Source: Eriocheir sinensis (Eukaryota; Arthropoda; Malacostraca; Decapoda; Varunidae). From it: DNA of 64,000 nt. The notes under the pieces are model-generated. The model was not told where the DNA came from. It did no database searches and saw only the letters and a program-made list of their open reading frames with translations. Numbering within the stretch: the stretch's first letter is position 1; each line of letters begins with the position of its first letter. Positions 1-11,050 of the stretch are shown in pieces. The stretch spans positions 82,001-146,000 of the forward strand of contig NC_066577.1 of NCBI RefSeq assembly GCF_024679095.1. The letters run 5' to 3'. Made by a program: the position numbers and the translations under genes.

Positions 1-1190
1 AAAATGGGGAAGGAAACTGAATGAAAATGAAATAAAGAAAAAAAAACAAGAGAAAAGAAAAATTTGCGGAGGAAAAGGGGTAAAGGAGTAAAAAACGAAA
101 AAAAAGATGAATGAAAGGTTGGAAAGGAGAAAAAACAAGTTACAAAGAATATGAAAGGATGAACTGATAAAACTAAGTGGGGAAGAAAACAATAAACAGG
201 CTAAAAGAAAACAAACACGAGAAGATGGAAGAACGAAATCTGAAAATAACGAAATAAAGAAAGAAAACCAAGAGAAAACAAAAAATAATGGAAAATAGAA
301 AAAGGCAACAGAATAAAACAAAGAAAACAGTAAAAAAATAAGAAACTAATGAAAACCGGGGAACAGCAACATGAAGAGAAGAAAAACAACACGACGAAGA
401 GAAAAGAGAAAACGGTGAAGTGGAGGAGACTGGAGAAAAGGAAAAAAAGAAAACGAGTAAAATAAATAAGAGGTGAAATATTGAGGAAAAAACACGGAAT
501 GAAGAGAAATCTAGAAAAAAACGATGACGAGGATAAAATGGTGGAGAAAAGTTGACCAGAGAGAAAAAATGGAAATAAGGAAAAAGATGTAATAAAAATA
601 AAGAGAAGAAAGTCGGAGAAGAAAACGAAACAATGAAAAAACAAACAATGATGAATGACGAAGAGAAAGAGAAAATGCTGAGGAGGAGACTGGAGGGATG
701 AGAAGGAAAGGCGGAAAACTACGTGATAAAAGTAAGAGATGAAAGACAATAGTAGAAAACAAAAAATGAAGAGAAAAAAGAAAAAAAAACGACAACGAAG
801 AGAAAAAAAATGCAGAGGAGGCCGGAGCGACGAGGACAGAAGGAAAACGAGTGAAAATAAGAGAAAAATGAAAACCGGGGAAAGAAAAATTAAATGAAGA
901 GAAAAAGAAAAAACGACTAGGAAGAGAATGAGAAAACGATGAAGAGAGGAAGAGCCTGGAGAGAGAATAGGAAAGAAGGAGAACGAGGTAATAAAAATAG
1001 TCCAGATATCCTACAGGAATTTCAGAACCCAACAGGAATGTTGCAGCAAAACTGGAATACTGGAATTCCCGCTGGAATATTAGAGATACGTGAACAGGAC
1101 GAGAATTCAGGCGTTAGGGAATATATATATAAAAAAAAAAATACAGCGAAAGAACCACAAAAACGTGACCGAGATAAAGACAGATGGAGA
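1..1190. repeat. Purine-rich degenerate tandem repeat
   Basis: The plus strand is almost entirely A and G for about 1 kb. A diverged block of the form AACGAYnACGAAGAGAAA followed by a GGAG/CTGGAG box recurs near 384, 519, 638, 780 and 905, about 120-140 bp apart, so this is a decayed tandem array. A last unit plus a GGAAT-rich stretch (1016-1110) is matched at about 40060-40380. No gene is supported; the long minus-strand frames here are poly-Phe/Ser translations of the purine bias. Confidence 0.6.
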
Positions 1191-1646
1191 AAATAAAAGA
1201 GGCAGAACTTATTATCACTATCAATATTTTCATCATTATTCCTGTATTCCTCGTCGCTCCTCTAAAATCCAGATCAATCCAGACCGAACGTTGTCATCCA
1301 TTCCAGTACCTCTTATTACCCATCCCTGCATTAATCACCTGAAGTCCCCTTCTCTGTATTACTCATAAGTGCTGCGATGTACTGCTTTTCTTTCCATTTA
1401 GTATTCCGTTAATCAATGTACCGGCGTCCTATTCACCACGTCACACTAATACATTTATAGGAAGCACCACGCGCCGCTTCCCATTCTCTTCCTTCCTCTC
1501 TGAAGGCCTGCCCCGCGACCCTTTACACACGTAGTACACGGTGGGCGTTTATCTACGGGTTAGTCCAAGCATCAAATCGTGTGCTTCAGTCTGGGTGAGC
1601 AATGGTGGTGGTGATGATAGGTGTGGTGATGCTTGTAGTAGCGGTT

Positions 1647-1679
<33 letters not shown>

Positions 1680-2642
1680 GTTGCAATACTAGTGGCAGTT
1701 GTGTAAGTCGTAACCGCAGCAGTAATTGTAGCAGGTAGTAGTAAGAAAGGTAAGAAAGTAGTGGTAAGAAAGTACTAATGAAATACAAACACTAACATGA
1801 ACATCAATAATTATCAGATATACAAATTACTGTGAAATCAATCCAATACTTAATCATTCATCACGGCATCACACTCCAGCCACTCCTTCCCTCCCTCCCC
1901 GCCACGACTCCTGTCCTCTCGCCAGTCCTCCTGCCAGTACATTTTACACTCAACGTCGTTTTTTTTATAAATTCTAAACTTTATTACATCCTTTTTTTAA
2001 AATTAAGTTTTATTATATGCTTTCATTACTCGAATCTCACATTTATTCCCTCTTTTTCCGGCTCATGATTTTTGTCAGGTCTGGTCATTGGTTCTTTTAT
2101 CTCCCCGTATTTCTTTTCTTTTAGTTACTCCATTATGTGACGCCAGGGGGGCTATTTTCCTTCACTTTTGTCTGTCTCAATTCATGCATGTTTTTCAGGC
2201 GTTACATTTATCACGTTTTCTTTATTTCGCTCCACTCATGTTCTTTTAGTATAACTTCACCACCGCCAGCAGTACACGTAACTACCCCCCCCCACCCCCC
2301 ACCCCACACACACACACACACACCATCAACACCAGTACCATCACCTCCTCCAGCATCACCAGTACCACCATCCTCCTCCTCCTCCCAGCCATCACTGCCA
2401 CTACCACCCAACCCACCACCTAAACCACCAGTACCACAACCACTCTTTATCATTCCATTGACTTTCCACCCACTAGAAACAGCAGCTGTACCACCATATT
2501 GTAGCACTTTGATAATAATTATTATTATTATTATAATTACTGTTACCATTACTATTACTAAAATTGACATTAATAACCTATTCCACGTGTGTTTTATGAT
2601 ATATGCAAATACTCTTTCTGATTCAAGCAGATCTACCTGACG

Positions 2643-2697
<55 letters not shown>

Positions 2698-3036
2698 CCA
2701 TTCTGTCCACTTTAATGACTATGAAACCTGGGAAAAAATAGTAAAACGAGCAAGACCATAAATATCAACTACTGTGGCAAGACAATCCCCAAAATAGTGA
2801 GTAATTCATACGAAAACTATGCCATTAAAAAGAAACTACAAACTATTCTATTAACAAGCGAACTAAACCTTACGTATCTCGTGTTGGTAAATTAGAAACA
2901 CGGCTCCGTAAAACACAAAACAAAATACTCATCCTCAGCAGATTATTATCATCCCGTATTAATTAAGAGCCGTCCCTTCCTCGGCCATTCATCACAGAGG
3001 GAGAAAGGAGGAAGGCTCAGGAAGCAGGAGGAGCAC

Positions 3037-3038
<2 letters not shown>
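1191..3038. other. Non-coding stretch with microsatellites
   Basis: No gene is recognisable. It contains (AGT)n at about 1652-1680, short CA and C-rich tracts at about 2283-2325, a TTA/ATT-rich stretch near 2515-2565 and a pure (CA)n at 2644-2692. The remainder is AT-rich unique-looking sequence without a supported exon. Confidence 0.55.

Positions 3039-3112
<74 letters not shown>
3039..3112. repeat. (GA)n microsatellite
   Basis: Essentially pure GA dinucleotide tract of about 74 bp followed by a G-run. A similar tract occupies the collinear position at 42419-42535 in the duplicated block. Confidence 0.9.
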
Positions 3113-3120
<8 letters not shown>

Positions 3121-3299
3121 TGGGGAGGCGAAGGAGGGAGAGGAATGGGACGAACTGGTGGGGAGTATGGAGGGTGAAGCGGGAGTTTGGGGGAAGCAGT
3201 TGGGGGGATCGAGGAGTAAAGGGGTACCGGAAAGGGATTGGCTGGGGGTGAAGTTAGATGGGGGTAAGGAGATGATATGCTAATGATGGTGGGGGGGGT

Positions 3300-3711
3300 G
3301 GAGGTTAATTAAAGACGGACTGAGGGTGGGGGAGGGAGGATAAGGAGGGAAAGACAAGCTAGTTAATTATCAAAGGGCGTGGGAGATCGCTAGTCACATT
3401 ATTACCTTGTTAAAGCTCAAAGCAGTCCTCCCTTTATATTTTTTCTAATCCCTTTTACTCTAGGCTGGGTTAGTGTTGATGGTTTGTCATGGGTGTGTTT
3501 ATCCCTCAAGTGTTTCGTTCCTGATCGTCATGTCCTAAGTAATCGGGCAAGCTGCGAGTGTACCAACCTCTTAATATAGTCCCTTGTTTGATGGCGTAAT
3601 ACAGAGCACCTACAATACCTGGTGAATGGTTAGCCATATTTAGGTGGAATCCTGGAATACCCTCAGGAATAAGACGGGAATACAGGTGTCAGAAGTAAAA
3701 GAAACGAAAAC

Positions 3712-3713
<2 letters not shown>
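3300..3713. repeat. Direct segmental duplication, block 2, copy A
   Basis: Sequence around the AGACAAGCTAGTTAA motif, the GGGCGTGG-AGATCGCTA stretch and the GGTTTGTCATGGGTGTG stretch reappears in the same orientation at about 42750-43130. Both copies end in a GGAAT-rich motif (3650-3695; 43067-43110) that runs into a (GA)n tract. Confidence 0.65.

Positions 3714-3767
<54 letters not shown>
3714..3767. repeat. (GA)n microsatellite (empty-site partner of a LINE insertion)
   Basis: Uninterrupted GA tract of about 54 bp. In the duplicated copy the equivalent tract is split into 43131-43229 and 48862-48966 by a 5.6-kb CR1-like element, so this copy shows the unoccupied state. Confidence 0.8.
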
Positions 3768-3769
<2 letters not shown>

Positions 3770-4990
3770 TCTACTGTAATACATGTTGGACTAAAATATT
3801 GAAACAAATAAAAGCTGTATTTCAAAGATTGCGTTAGGTGAAGAATGTAAGTGTTTCAACAGCTTTGGTTAGGATTTGTGTGTGTTGATGAGACTACGCG
3901 CCGGGCAGCTTCATTTGGACCCGCACGGAACGACACTCGGCTCGAAACACCAATGCGGGACCTTGACGAGCTCACGATATATCGCTCGTTCCATCATTAC
4001 CGGAAGCCTTATGGACGAGCTAAGCATGGACAACACCAAGTATAAGCTACATACACAACCTTAGTATAATAAAAGATGCACTACGTAAAATTAACACACT
4101 ATCGAGACTTGCTGCGGCTTGTCTTGCTGACCCTAAGGCCCTCCTCTCCTCCCTTCCCCCTCCCTCCTTCCCTCCCAGCAGCCTGAGGTACGACGATTCT
4201 CTCTCATCACCCTCACACTCACGCTCCCCAGTTCCTTCACACTCATTCCTCAGCACTGTGTCAGACTGCTCATGACTGTTCATGCTACACACACGCACGC
4301 CGCCCCGTCCCTCTCGTCGGGGCTGTTGCAGAGCGCGACTCACACTGACCACCGCCGCGGGCGTCAACATCACCGGCCAGGCACCGATGACGTCACGGCC
4401 GGCAGCCAATCACAACACGGAACAACCTCCTTCAAATATTACTAATTATACGCCTTTAAATACCTTCAATTCACTCCCCAGGCGATTCTCAACATGGACA
4501 AGCCTCACAATCACTGTAATAATCAAGAATAGTCGCACGGGAAGGAGCAAACTGGCAGGACAAGGCCTCAGGCAGCAGGGCACTCACTCCATCCTGCTCT
4601 CAATCATTGTCTATACGTCGCGTCCCTTTCTGCAAGAACAGCCACACCGTTTCTCACCTGATCCTTGCCTCGCCTCGCCTCAGCACGCCGCCGCCCGCCT
4701 TGCACACAAGCGAGACACCCGCCGGGACCCCAACACGCACGGCACACGGACACATCCTCACTCCGGCACTTTCCACAGCACTCTGGGCTCGGCGTGACGT
4801 CACCGATGCGCCTTTGTTTTACCCACAATGCCCCGATGGTTTTGTCGACATGGTTACATTGACACCTGGGGCACGTTGGTCGCTTTCCATCGAATAATAA
4901 GCATTGCTATTGAAGTTTGCGATTAAATAAATAATTTCTTCCATTGCTTAGTTAAATCATAATACTAAAATATAATGGCGTTTCTACGTT
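3768..4990 (+). repeat. Direct segmental duplication, block 3, copy A
   Basis: Collinear and same-strand with about 48967-50200. Shared landmarks include the CTCGGCTCGAAACACCA motif, a long pyrimidine stretch with CCTCCCAGCAGCCTGAGG, the GGCACCGATGACGTCACGG box, and the CACAATGCCCCGATGGTT box. The two copies differ by substitutions and small indels. Similarity fades just after 4980. Short open frames on both strands differ in length between the copies, so no conserved protein is supported. Confidence 0.7.
4380..4860 (+). promoter_or_regulatory. Promoter-like GC-rich block with two CRE sites
   Basis: Two perfect cAMP-response-element palindromes (TGACGTCA) lie at 4388-4395 and 4795-4802, and a CCAAT box at 4406-4410 follows the first by 10 bp. 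All three are kept at the matching positions of the copy at 49.5-50.1 kb (49579-49586, 49597-49601, 50018-50025). The block is richer in CpG than its surroundings. What is seen is motif conservation between two copies; promoter activity is inferred. A repeat of transposon origin carrying the same motifs is the alternative. Confidence 0.35.
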
Positions 4991-5159
4991 ACAACGTCGT
5001 GCTTGTTATTCATTATCTTTGTAAATGACCTTATTGCTCTGATTAGGAATGGGTGTGATGTGGGCGGGTTTCGCGCATGGCTGCACATCTTAGTATTAAG
5101 TAAGAGGATGTAGCTAGCTACCAGTGGCTTCCAGTAACAACATTCTCGAAAAATCAATC

Positions 5160-5760
5160 ACGGGGGGAATATCACGAAGAAAAGAAAAGTCAAAATAGGT
5201 AAAAAAAAAGAGGGGGAGATGAGAGGGCATGATGAAAGGATGGGCATGACCTCACAGAAGCCTTAGAGATGAACAAGGCGAAAGGAAAGGATTAAGAACA
5301 GTGGGGGAAGAGAAAGATAAATGAGGAAGAAAATATATAGGGCGAGAGGGTGGGAAGTAAAGAGACGTGTGAAGGTAGTGAGAGGTGAAGAAAGGAATGT
5401 TGCTAAACGAAGAGATGGGAAAGAAAAGAAGGGACGGAAGAGAAGAGGAAAGGAAAAATAATTAAAAGGAATGAAAATGAAAAGATGAAAAGTAAAAGAA
5501 GGAAGGAAAGGTGAAGCAAAAAATACGGGTCAGGAAGAAAAAGAAAGAGAAGAATGAGGGAAAAGGAGAGAGGACAGGAAACACAAGGCTTGAAAGGAAT
5601 GAAAAAAAAAACATAAAAAATACGTAGTAACAAGGAAGAAAAGATAGAGAAAGAACCACGGGTACAAAAAAAGGAGGGAAAAAACGAGGGAAATAGTCAT
5701 GAGAGAAAAATAATCAAGTAGGCAAGGAATTAAAAACATAGAGCTGAGAAATAAGTGACA

Positions 5761-5764
<4 letters not shown>
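5160..5764. other. Purine-rich non-coding stretch
   Basis: A- and G-rich plus strand with no recognisable gene. The minus-strand open frames are Phe/Leu/Ser-rich products of the composition. Confidence 0.5.

Positions 5765-5816
<52 letters not shown>
5765..5816. repeat. (GA)n microsatellite at the edge of the inverted duplication
   Basis: Pure GA tract of about 52 bp. The inverted-duplication arm begins about 50 bp downstream; the other arm ends at a (TA)n tract in the corresponding place. Confidence 0.85.
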
Positions 5817-5819
<3 letters not shown>

Positions 5820-5900
5820 ATATGGATATGTTGCCTAAACTTCTAGGGGGTTGTGAAATTATAAGCCTGAATAGGTTATAATATATGTGTACTGTTTTAG

Positions 5901-8112
5901 GGCCCCACCGTGTGTGGAGGAAATTATCAACGGCATCCCGAGTAACGACAGCAGCACCCAGCCGGTGGCCACACAAGCTGCACGCAAGAAGCTCTCAGCC
6001 CGCCCCTAGATGCCACCCCGGATGCCGGCCTGGTGCACCCCCTTGTACGCCTCCTGGAGAGGGCAGACAAGTGAGTGTGGGCTGAGTGCTGTAACCAGAG
6101 GCCAGGGTTCAGGATGTCTATTTATCCTCTTTATAAATGAAACTTTCACGAGAGGAATATCAAGGCGGTGGCTGAACGGATAGCGAGACGGCCCCGCGTT
6201 CAGGAGGACGCGAGTTCAATCCCCGACAGGTGCCACCAAGCTGGGATTTTCTGCCTCCGCCGAGTGGCTTAAAACTACCCACATGCTGTCCAGAAGACCA
6301 CCTATCAACCCGGACTCTAGATTCTAGAATTAAAGATGAGCTCCGGGAGGGCAGCATGAGCCAATGCAAGATGGCGCCACTATAAACACTCTCCTGCGCC
6401 AGAACGGGCTGGGCCGACCATCAGGACCCACCGGGAAGAAGCCTTTGACCGACCATCAGGATCCACCGGGAAGAAGCCTACCGGCGCAATAGGCAAAGAC
6501 GTAAAGAAAAAAAAAACTGAAACTGATCATTCTTTTGACATGTATTATGTCCATAGGAGCAGCAGTTGTGTTCAGTTATTAATTTGTTTCGCTCGTTAGC
6601 TGCCTCATTTAGTTTATAAGCAAAATGACTTGCTCTTGTGCCAATGTGAAGTAAGGAAAATGTTCTAGATACGAATTGGCGACCGTTAGTTACCTGGAGG
6701 ACTACTTCACAACGAAGGTGTGGAGATGCGCGTCATCTGATGGCTGACAAGCGCCCTGCCGCAGCCCCGCCCTGCACGTTCTATACTGTTCCTTCTGATC
6801 CATTCAGAAATGATACCAAGGTTAAGCATTCTATGGCATCCAGCCCCAGCCTGGTTGTATCGTTCTTGCTGTGAGGGTCTCGCGTTGAAAAACGTGGAGA
6901 GGAACATTAAGTCTTAAGATGAAGAGAAGGAGATAGAAAAGGGTGTCGCTTCTTGATTGAATCTTCCTGCTTTGTTTTTATGTTGTATGAACAAATGATT
7001 AGTTTGAAGTTTGTTCCTCCATGTAATCCACGGTGTTTGCCTCCCCAACAGACTCGGGTGCTGTCGTGTCGTTCGTCAAGCTGCTCCCCTCGCCGCACAC
7101 CAACGTGGCATGCAGAGCAAGTCGTGTGGGCGCCGGGAAACACTGCTGGCGACGGGCTCAAACTCAGAGACTTCGTCATTAAGGCTGGCATTGTACAACC
7201 TCTTCTGGAACTCATTAGACCAGACACAGAGGTAAGTTCATGAGGATGTTTTCTTACATTTAATAATGGGATGCTCTACCATTCAGTGATGTATTCTTTC
7301 TTCACTTCAAAACTCAAGCACAAAGTGGAACAGTAAACTAATGTTTATAAGAGAAAGAAAAAAAATGATCATCAGAATAAACTGACTTCAGTATCTTCAT
7401 TCCTGTAGCATCAGAGCTTAATAATGAATGTATTGCTGAGTGTAGATACAGGTCTTTGTTGAGCAGGCATGAAAAGGCGGCACCAGGTGGAAGGCCACAG
7501 CCACAGACGGCAGGCCAGTGCTGGTACACAATACGGTGATGGAGGCAGTGATAGTGAACAGGGTTATAACTTGTTGGCTGTTGGAATGTGTTTGAAGGAT
7601 GGGTACTTTGAATTACAAGGAACTAATAAAGTAATGTAAAGGCTAGAGTTCAATTCTCAGGTCTGAGGACATGTATCTTAACTAAAATTTCTAAGTCATT
7701 CATTCATTATTGTCTTAGAAGACACAATAAAACCCATTGAGGTGATGCCCCACCCGGACCGCTTCCTGCATGCATCAGTTATTTGTGTGTCATACCAGTG
7801 CGGGTATTGTAGGTTAACATGGCTCGTTAATATTCACCCAGCAAAGGGTTATAAATGTGTTCATCTTCTCAAACTGCCGAGATCAACGAGGTGGACCGCC
7901 TGGGCCAGATGACTGAGGAGTGCGGCAGACTGGACAAGACTGAGCACTGCAGCACCACGACAACGAGGCCGTGTATGAAAAGGCCCTGGATGGATATCAT
8001 CGAGAAGTGTTCCGGCGAAGAGGAGGGGCCCGAGGTGAGCAGCACCACCAGTGACCAGGTGTACGACTACTCTGCCGTGAACAACGTGCCTGAGGGTGGA
8101 TTCTCTTTCTAG
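5901..8112 (+). pseudogene. Importin-alpha (karyopherin alpha) pseudogene, copy 1
   Basis: Importin alpha is the armadillo-repeat adaptor that carries nuclear-localisation-signal cargo with importin beta. Three exon-like segments are seen. Exon 1, 5901-6070, follows a TTTTAG acceptor and ends at GTGAGT; it encodes the first armadillo region with EEIINGI and ATQAARKKLS, then a frameshift, then LVRLLERAD. Exon 2, 7052-7231, lies between a CCCCAACAG acceptor and GTAAGT; it has VKLLPSPHTNV, then a frameshift, then [19 protein letters not shown]. Exon 3, about 7882-8112, encodes the C-terminus: EECGRLDK, a segment LQHHDNEAVYEKALD in another frame, then IIEK and the end EGGFSF-stop. The second and most middle armadillo repeats are absent. 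All these frame breaks recur in the inverted copy, so they predate the duplication. The splice sites still look usable. A divergent gene with uncorrected indels is unlikely because the breaks are shared. Confidence 0.75.
6164..6516 (+). mobile_element. tRNA-derived SINE
   Basis: The head resembles a tRNA gene: an A-box-like GTGGCTGAACGGATAGC, a B-box-like GAGTTCAATCCCC, and a CCA at the end of the tRNA-like part near 6238. The body carries a tandem pair of a roughly 34-bp unit beginning GACCGACCATCAGGA, and the element ends in an A-rich tail. The inverted copy lacks it: near 26320-26345 the flanks are separated by only about 10 bp. The insertion therefore postdates the duplication. It lies in the first intron of the importin-alpha pseudogene. 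Confidence 0.8.
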
Positions 8113-8232
8113 GACTTCAATGTGCATGTCTGGCAAGGGAGGAGCAGCAGCAGGCAGGGTGTGTGTTCCACGGCGGAATAATGTGATAATGTATCTAACC
8201 GTCAATCTCACTTGTCTAAGTGACCTCTGCAG

Positions 8233-8937
8233 CATGTTTTACTGTGCTTTCAGTGGACCCGCTGGTGCCTCAATGTTTTACTGGGCCTTCAGCGGACCCG
8301 CTGGTGCCTCAGTGTTTTACTGGGCCTTCAGTGGACCCACTGGTGCCTCAGTGTTTTACTGGGCCCTCAGCGGACCCGCTGGTGCCTCAATGTTTTACTG
8401 GGCCCTCAGCGGACCCGCTGGTGCCTCAATGTTTTACTGGGCCCTCAGCGGACCCGCTGGTGCCTCAATGTTTTACTGGGCCCTCAGCGGACCCGCTGGT
8501 GCCTCAATGTTTTACTGGGCCCTCAGCGGACCCGCTGGTGCCTCAGTGTTTTACTGGGCCTTCAGTGGACCCGCTGGTGCCTCAGTGTTTTACTGGGCCT
8601 TCAGTGGACCCGCTGGTGCCTCAGTGTTTTACTGGGCCTTCAGTGGACCCGCTGGTGCCTCAATGTTTTACTGGGCCTTCAGTGGACCCGCTGGTGCCTC
8701 AGTGTTTTACTGGGCCTTCAGTGGACCCGCTGGTGCCTCAATGTTTTACTGGGCCTTCAGTGGACCCGCTGGTGCCTCAATGTTTTACTGGGCCTTCAGT
8801 GGACCCGCTGGTGCCTCAATGTTTTACTTGGCCTTCAGTGGACCCGCTGGTGCCTCAATGTTTTACTGGGCCTTCAGTGGACCCACTGGTGCCTCAATGT
8901 TTTACTGGGCCTTCAGTGGACCCACTGGTGCCTCAGT
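8233..8937 (+). repeat. 39-bp minisatellite, about 18 units (arm 1)
   Basis: Tandem copies of a 39-bp unit (TGTTTTACTGGGCCTTCAGT plus GGACCCGCTGGTGCCTCAR). Variants are limited to a few positions, for example GCCTTCAG/GCCCTCAG, AATG/GTG and CCCGCT/CCCACT. It starts about 120 bp after the importin-alpha stop codon. Because 39 is divisible by three and the unit has no stop in two frames, it produces long open frames (13-residue repeats FYWAFSGPAGAS-like and CFTGPSVDPLVPQ-like). No known protein is recognised, so I treat it as non-coding. Confidence 0.9.
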
Positions 8938-9225
8938 GTGTGTTTCAAGATTGTTTGCTTGATAGGCTGAAGCTTGAGGAATTCTGTGGATTACGTTTCA
9001 TATCAGGTAATGGCTTTTTTACCTCTTTTTATTCATCCGATAGATTTATCTTTATAAACTGCCTAATGCATTTGACTCAAATGTTATTTTGTAATAAGGG
9101 ACCAAATAAACTCGTGCCAGATGATGAAAAATTTGATCATCCAGCACAATGTATCCTTCTCAACCTGTCAAAGATATTTTCCTACATCAATAAAGTTAAA
9201 ATAAGTTGTCTTGGTGCATATATAT
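8938..9225 (+). other. Unique sequence after the minisatellite
   Basis: About 280 bp shared with the inverted arm (23241-23520), including CCAAATAAACTCGTGCCAGATG. No gene is identified. It is cut by the LTR-element insertion at 9226 beside a short ATATAT run. Confidence 0.5.
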
Positions 9226-9952
9226 TGTTACGAGCGACACAGTAGTTTTGTCTAGGGTGATAATTTAAGAAACTGGTTACCCGAACATTAAATGAGGTGA
9301 TGAAAATACGAAGATAGTCCTTAACATAAATTTAATGTATAAGTAAGAAACAACAATATTAACAACACCTGTAGCAAGTGAGAGTAATTACGTTACTTGC
9401 TCTTAAGACCTTATGGTCGTTTAAATCAAGTAAATGGTGTGAAGGTCATTAAGCATAACAAAATAATATACCAAAACGAAGATTAAACCAAAGACAAAAT
9501 GACACACAGATAACAATGAGAAAAGGAAAACACAAGAAACCCACACAATGACACACAATAATAATAGATAATAATAACCACCACCAATGAATAAATGGAT
9601 GATAATCACTGATGAATGGAAAGATAAGATGGACACAGAAATGATGAGATATGAGAAAAAAATAGTATTGTTCACCTCCTAGTGTTCACTGGTCACTTTG
9701 TAAGTGGTTACTGACTCACTGACTCGGCTGATGACGTGAGAGTTGTTGTTGCTGCTAGCCGAACCCTCAGGAGATGAGTACACTTTGGCCTTTGAGATGA
9801 GACTAACTCACACTTTGTGGAGGTTTCGACAATGCCTCTGAAATAGCCCAAGGCTATTTGATAAGCCTAAAGCCTTAGCCGAAGCTAGCTCAGGGAGCAA
9901 CAGGTACAATAATTGATAATTCAGTGGTAGCAACAGAGATAGTCTGGTTGCA
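9226..9952 (-). repeat. 3' LTR (left)
   Basis: Runs from TGTTACGAGC to GGTTGCA, giving TG...CA ends in element orientation (TGCAACC...CTCGTAACA), about 727 bp. Compared with the right LTR I find only three small indels (near 9656-9665, 9809-9815 and 9894) and no clear substitution, which indicates a recent insertion. Confidence 0.88.
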
Positions 9953-9958
9953 GTAATA

Positions 9959-9968
9959 CCTCCCCCCT
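9959..9968 (-). other. Polypurine tract
   Basis: AGGGGGGAGG on the minus strand, six bases before the 3' LTR. This is the usual position for the plus-strand DNA primer of an LTR retroelement. Confidence 0.65.
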
Positions 9969-10059
9969 GAAGACGACACCACTGGGTTGATTTGTAGTTG
10001 TAGGTAGCCGTTGTTGCCCAGTGGAGTCGTAGTGGTTGACTTCTGGTCAAGTCGAGTTT

Positions 10060-11050
10060 TTAGATGCGAGATAGGGCGTCGGCGATGATGTTCTCCCTCC
10101 CTTTTATGTGGTTGACATTCAGGTTGTAGGGCTGGAGAAACAGGGACCATCTGAGAAGTCGCTGATTGGTAAACTTGCTGCGATTGAGGAAGGCCAATGG
10201 ATTGTGGTCTGTGTAGACTTGGAGTGGTTCTTGAGCAGGCTGTATGTAGCATTCGAATTTCTGGATTGCTGAGACGATGGCCAGGAGCTCTTTCTCAATG
10301 GTGCTGTATCTTCTCTGGTGGATATTAAGTTTGCTGGAGTGGTACGCCACTGGATGAAGGATACCCTCCACCTCCTGCAGTAATACAGCACCAAGAGCGG
10401 CATCACTGGCATCAGTCTGCAGGGCAAAGGGCTGAGTGAAGTCTGGGGCGATGAGTACAGGACCCTGGGCCAGGAAGTTCTTGAGTTGGTCGAAGGCGGC
10501 CTGGCAATCCTCTGTCCACAAGTAGTGTACGGCTCCACTCGTGAGCCGTGTGAGAGGGACAGTGGCGGCCGCGAAGTTAGGGCAGAACCTCCTGTAATAC
10601 CCTGCCATGCCCAGAAAGCGCCGCAGGGCCTTCCGAGTAGTGGGTGCAGGGTATTCAAGGATGGCAGAGATGTTGGCTTCCTTGGGTCGTACTCTGCCAT
10701 TGCCCACCACGTGGCCCAGGTACGTCACCGTTGCTCGGCCGAAGGTAGTCTTAGCCAGCTTCACGGTGAAGTGGGCTGCCTGCAGCCTTGTCAGCACATC
10801 CCTGAGTCTCGTAAGGTGCTGCTCCCAATGCTCTCATCGATCAAGTCGTCTATCCGTGGCAGGGGGTAGGCGTCTGGGACTGTCACAGCGTTGACCCTGC
10901 GGTAGTCGGTGCAGAGACGCAGCTGTCCATCTTCCTTGGGGACGAGTAGACAAGGTGACGCCCAAGGAGACTGGCTGGGTTTCGCCAGCCCCTGCTCGAG
11001 TAGATAGTCCACCTCTTGCCTCATCTGGTCACGTTTCCTGGGGCTTATGC
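10060..11050 (-). pseudogene. Reverse transcriptase-RNase H with RT core deleted
   Basis: The RT N-terminal part shows QEVDYLLEQGLAKPS, WASPCLLVPKEDG, RLCTDYRRVNAVT and YPLPRIDDLIDE. It then jumps, near 10830, to sequence equivalent to the region after the active site (EQHLTRLRDVLTRLQAAHF in another frame), so the segment with the YxDD catalytic motif is gone. Downstream the connection and RNase H regions are open: TYLGHVVG, FLGMAGYYRRF, then TDAS, IEKE, YTDHNPLAFLN and IADALSR, which carry the RNase H acidic residues. The stop lies at 10060. RT would be inactive; RNase H looks structurally complete. Confidence 0.85.

Larger units (their letters stand above)
5870..9217 (+). repeat. Inverted duplication, arm 1
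   Basis: This arm matches the reverse complement of 23241-26633 across its length, including three importin-alpha-like exons, the intervening introns, the 39-bp minisatellite and about 280 bp of following sequence. The arms differ by substitutions, a SINE present only here (6164-6516), and minisatellite length (18 versus 29 units). The right end is the LTR element insertion at 9226. The arms are about 14 kb apart. Confidence 0.85.

Noticed and set aside
4282..4797. 171-codon plus-strand frame in the promoter-like block
   Set aside because: The duplicate at 49461-49892 has a different length and shifted frame, so the reading frame is not conserved.
6160..6250. A functional tRNA gene
   Set aside because: The A-box and B-box region is the head of a SINE with an extended body and A-tail, inserted in arm 1 only; the cloverleaf is poor.
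8096..9245. 288- and 341-codon frames with 13-residue repeats (and the 416/430-codon frames in the inverted copy)
   Set aside because: Two overlapping frames are open only because the 39-bp unit is a multiple of three. Start and end extend into non-coding flanks and no family is recognised.
9421..9675. 84-codon hydrophobic frame inside the LTR
   Set aside because: Present in both LTRs only because they are copies, AT-rich, and ending at arbitrary points; LTRs of this kind do not normally encode proteins.
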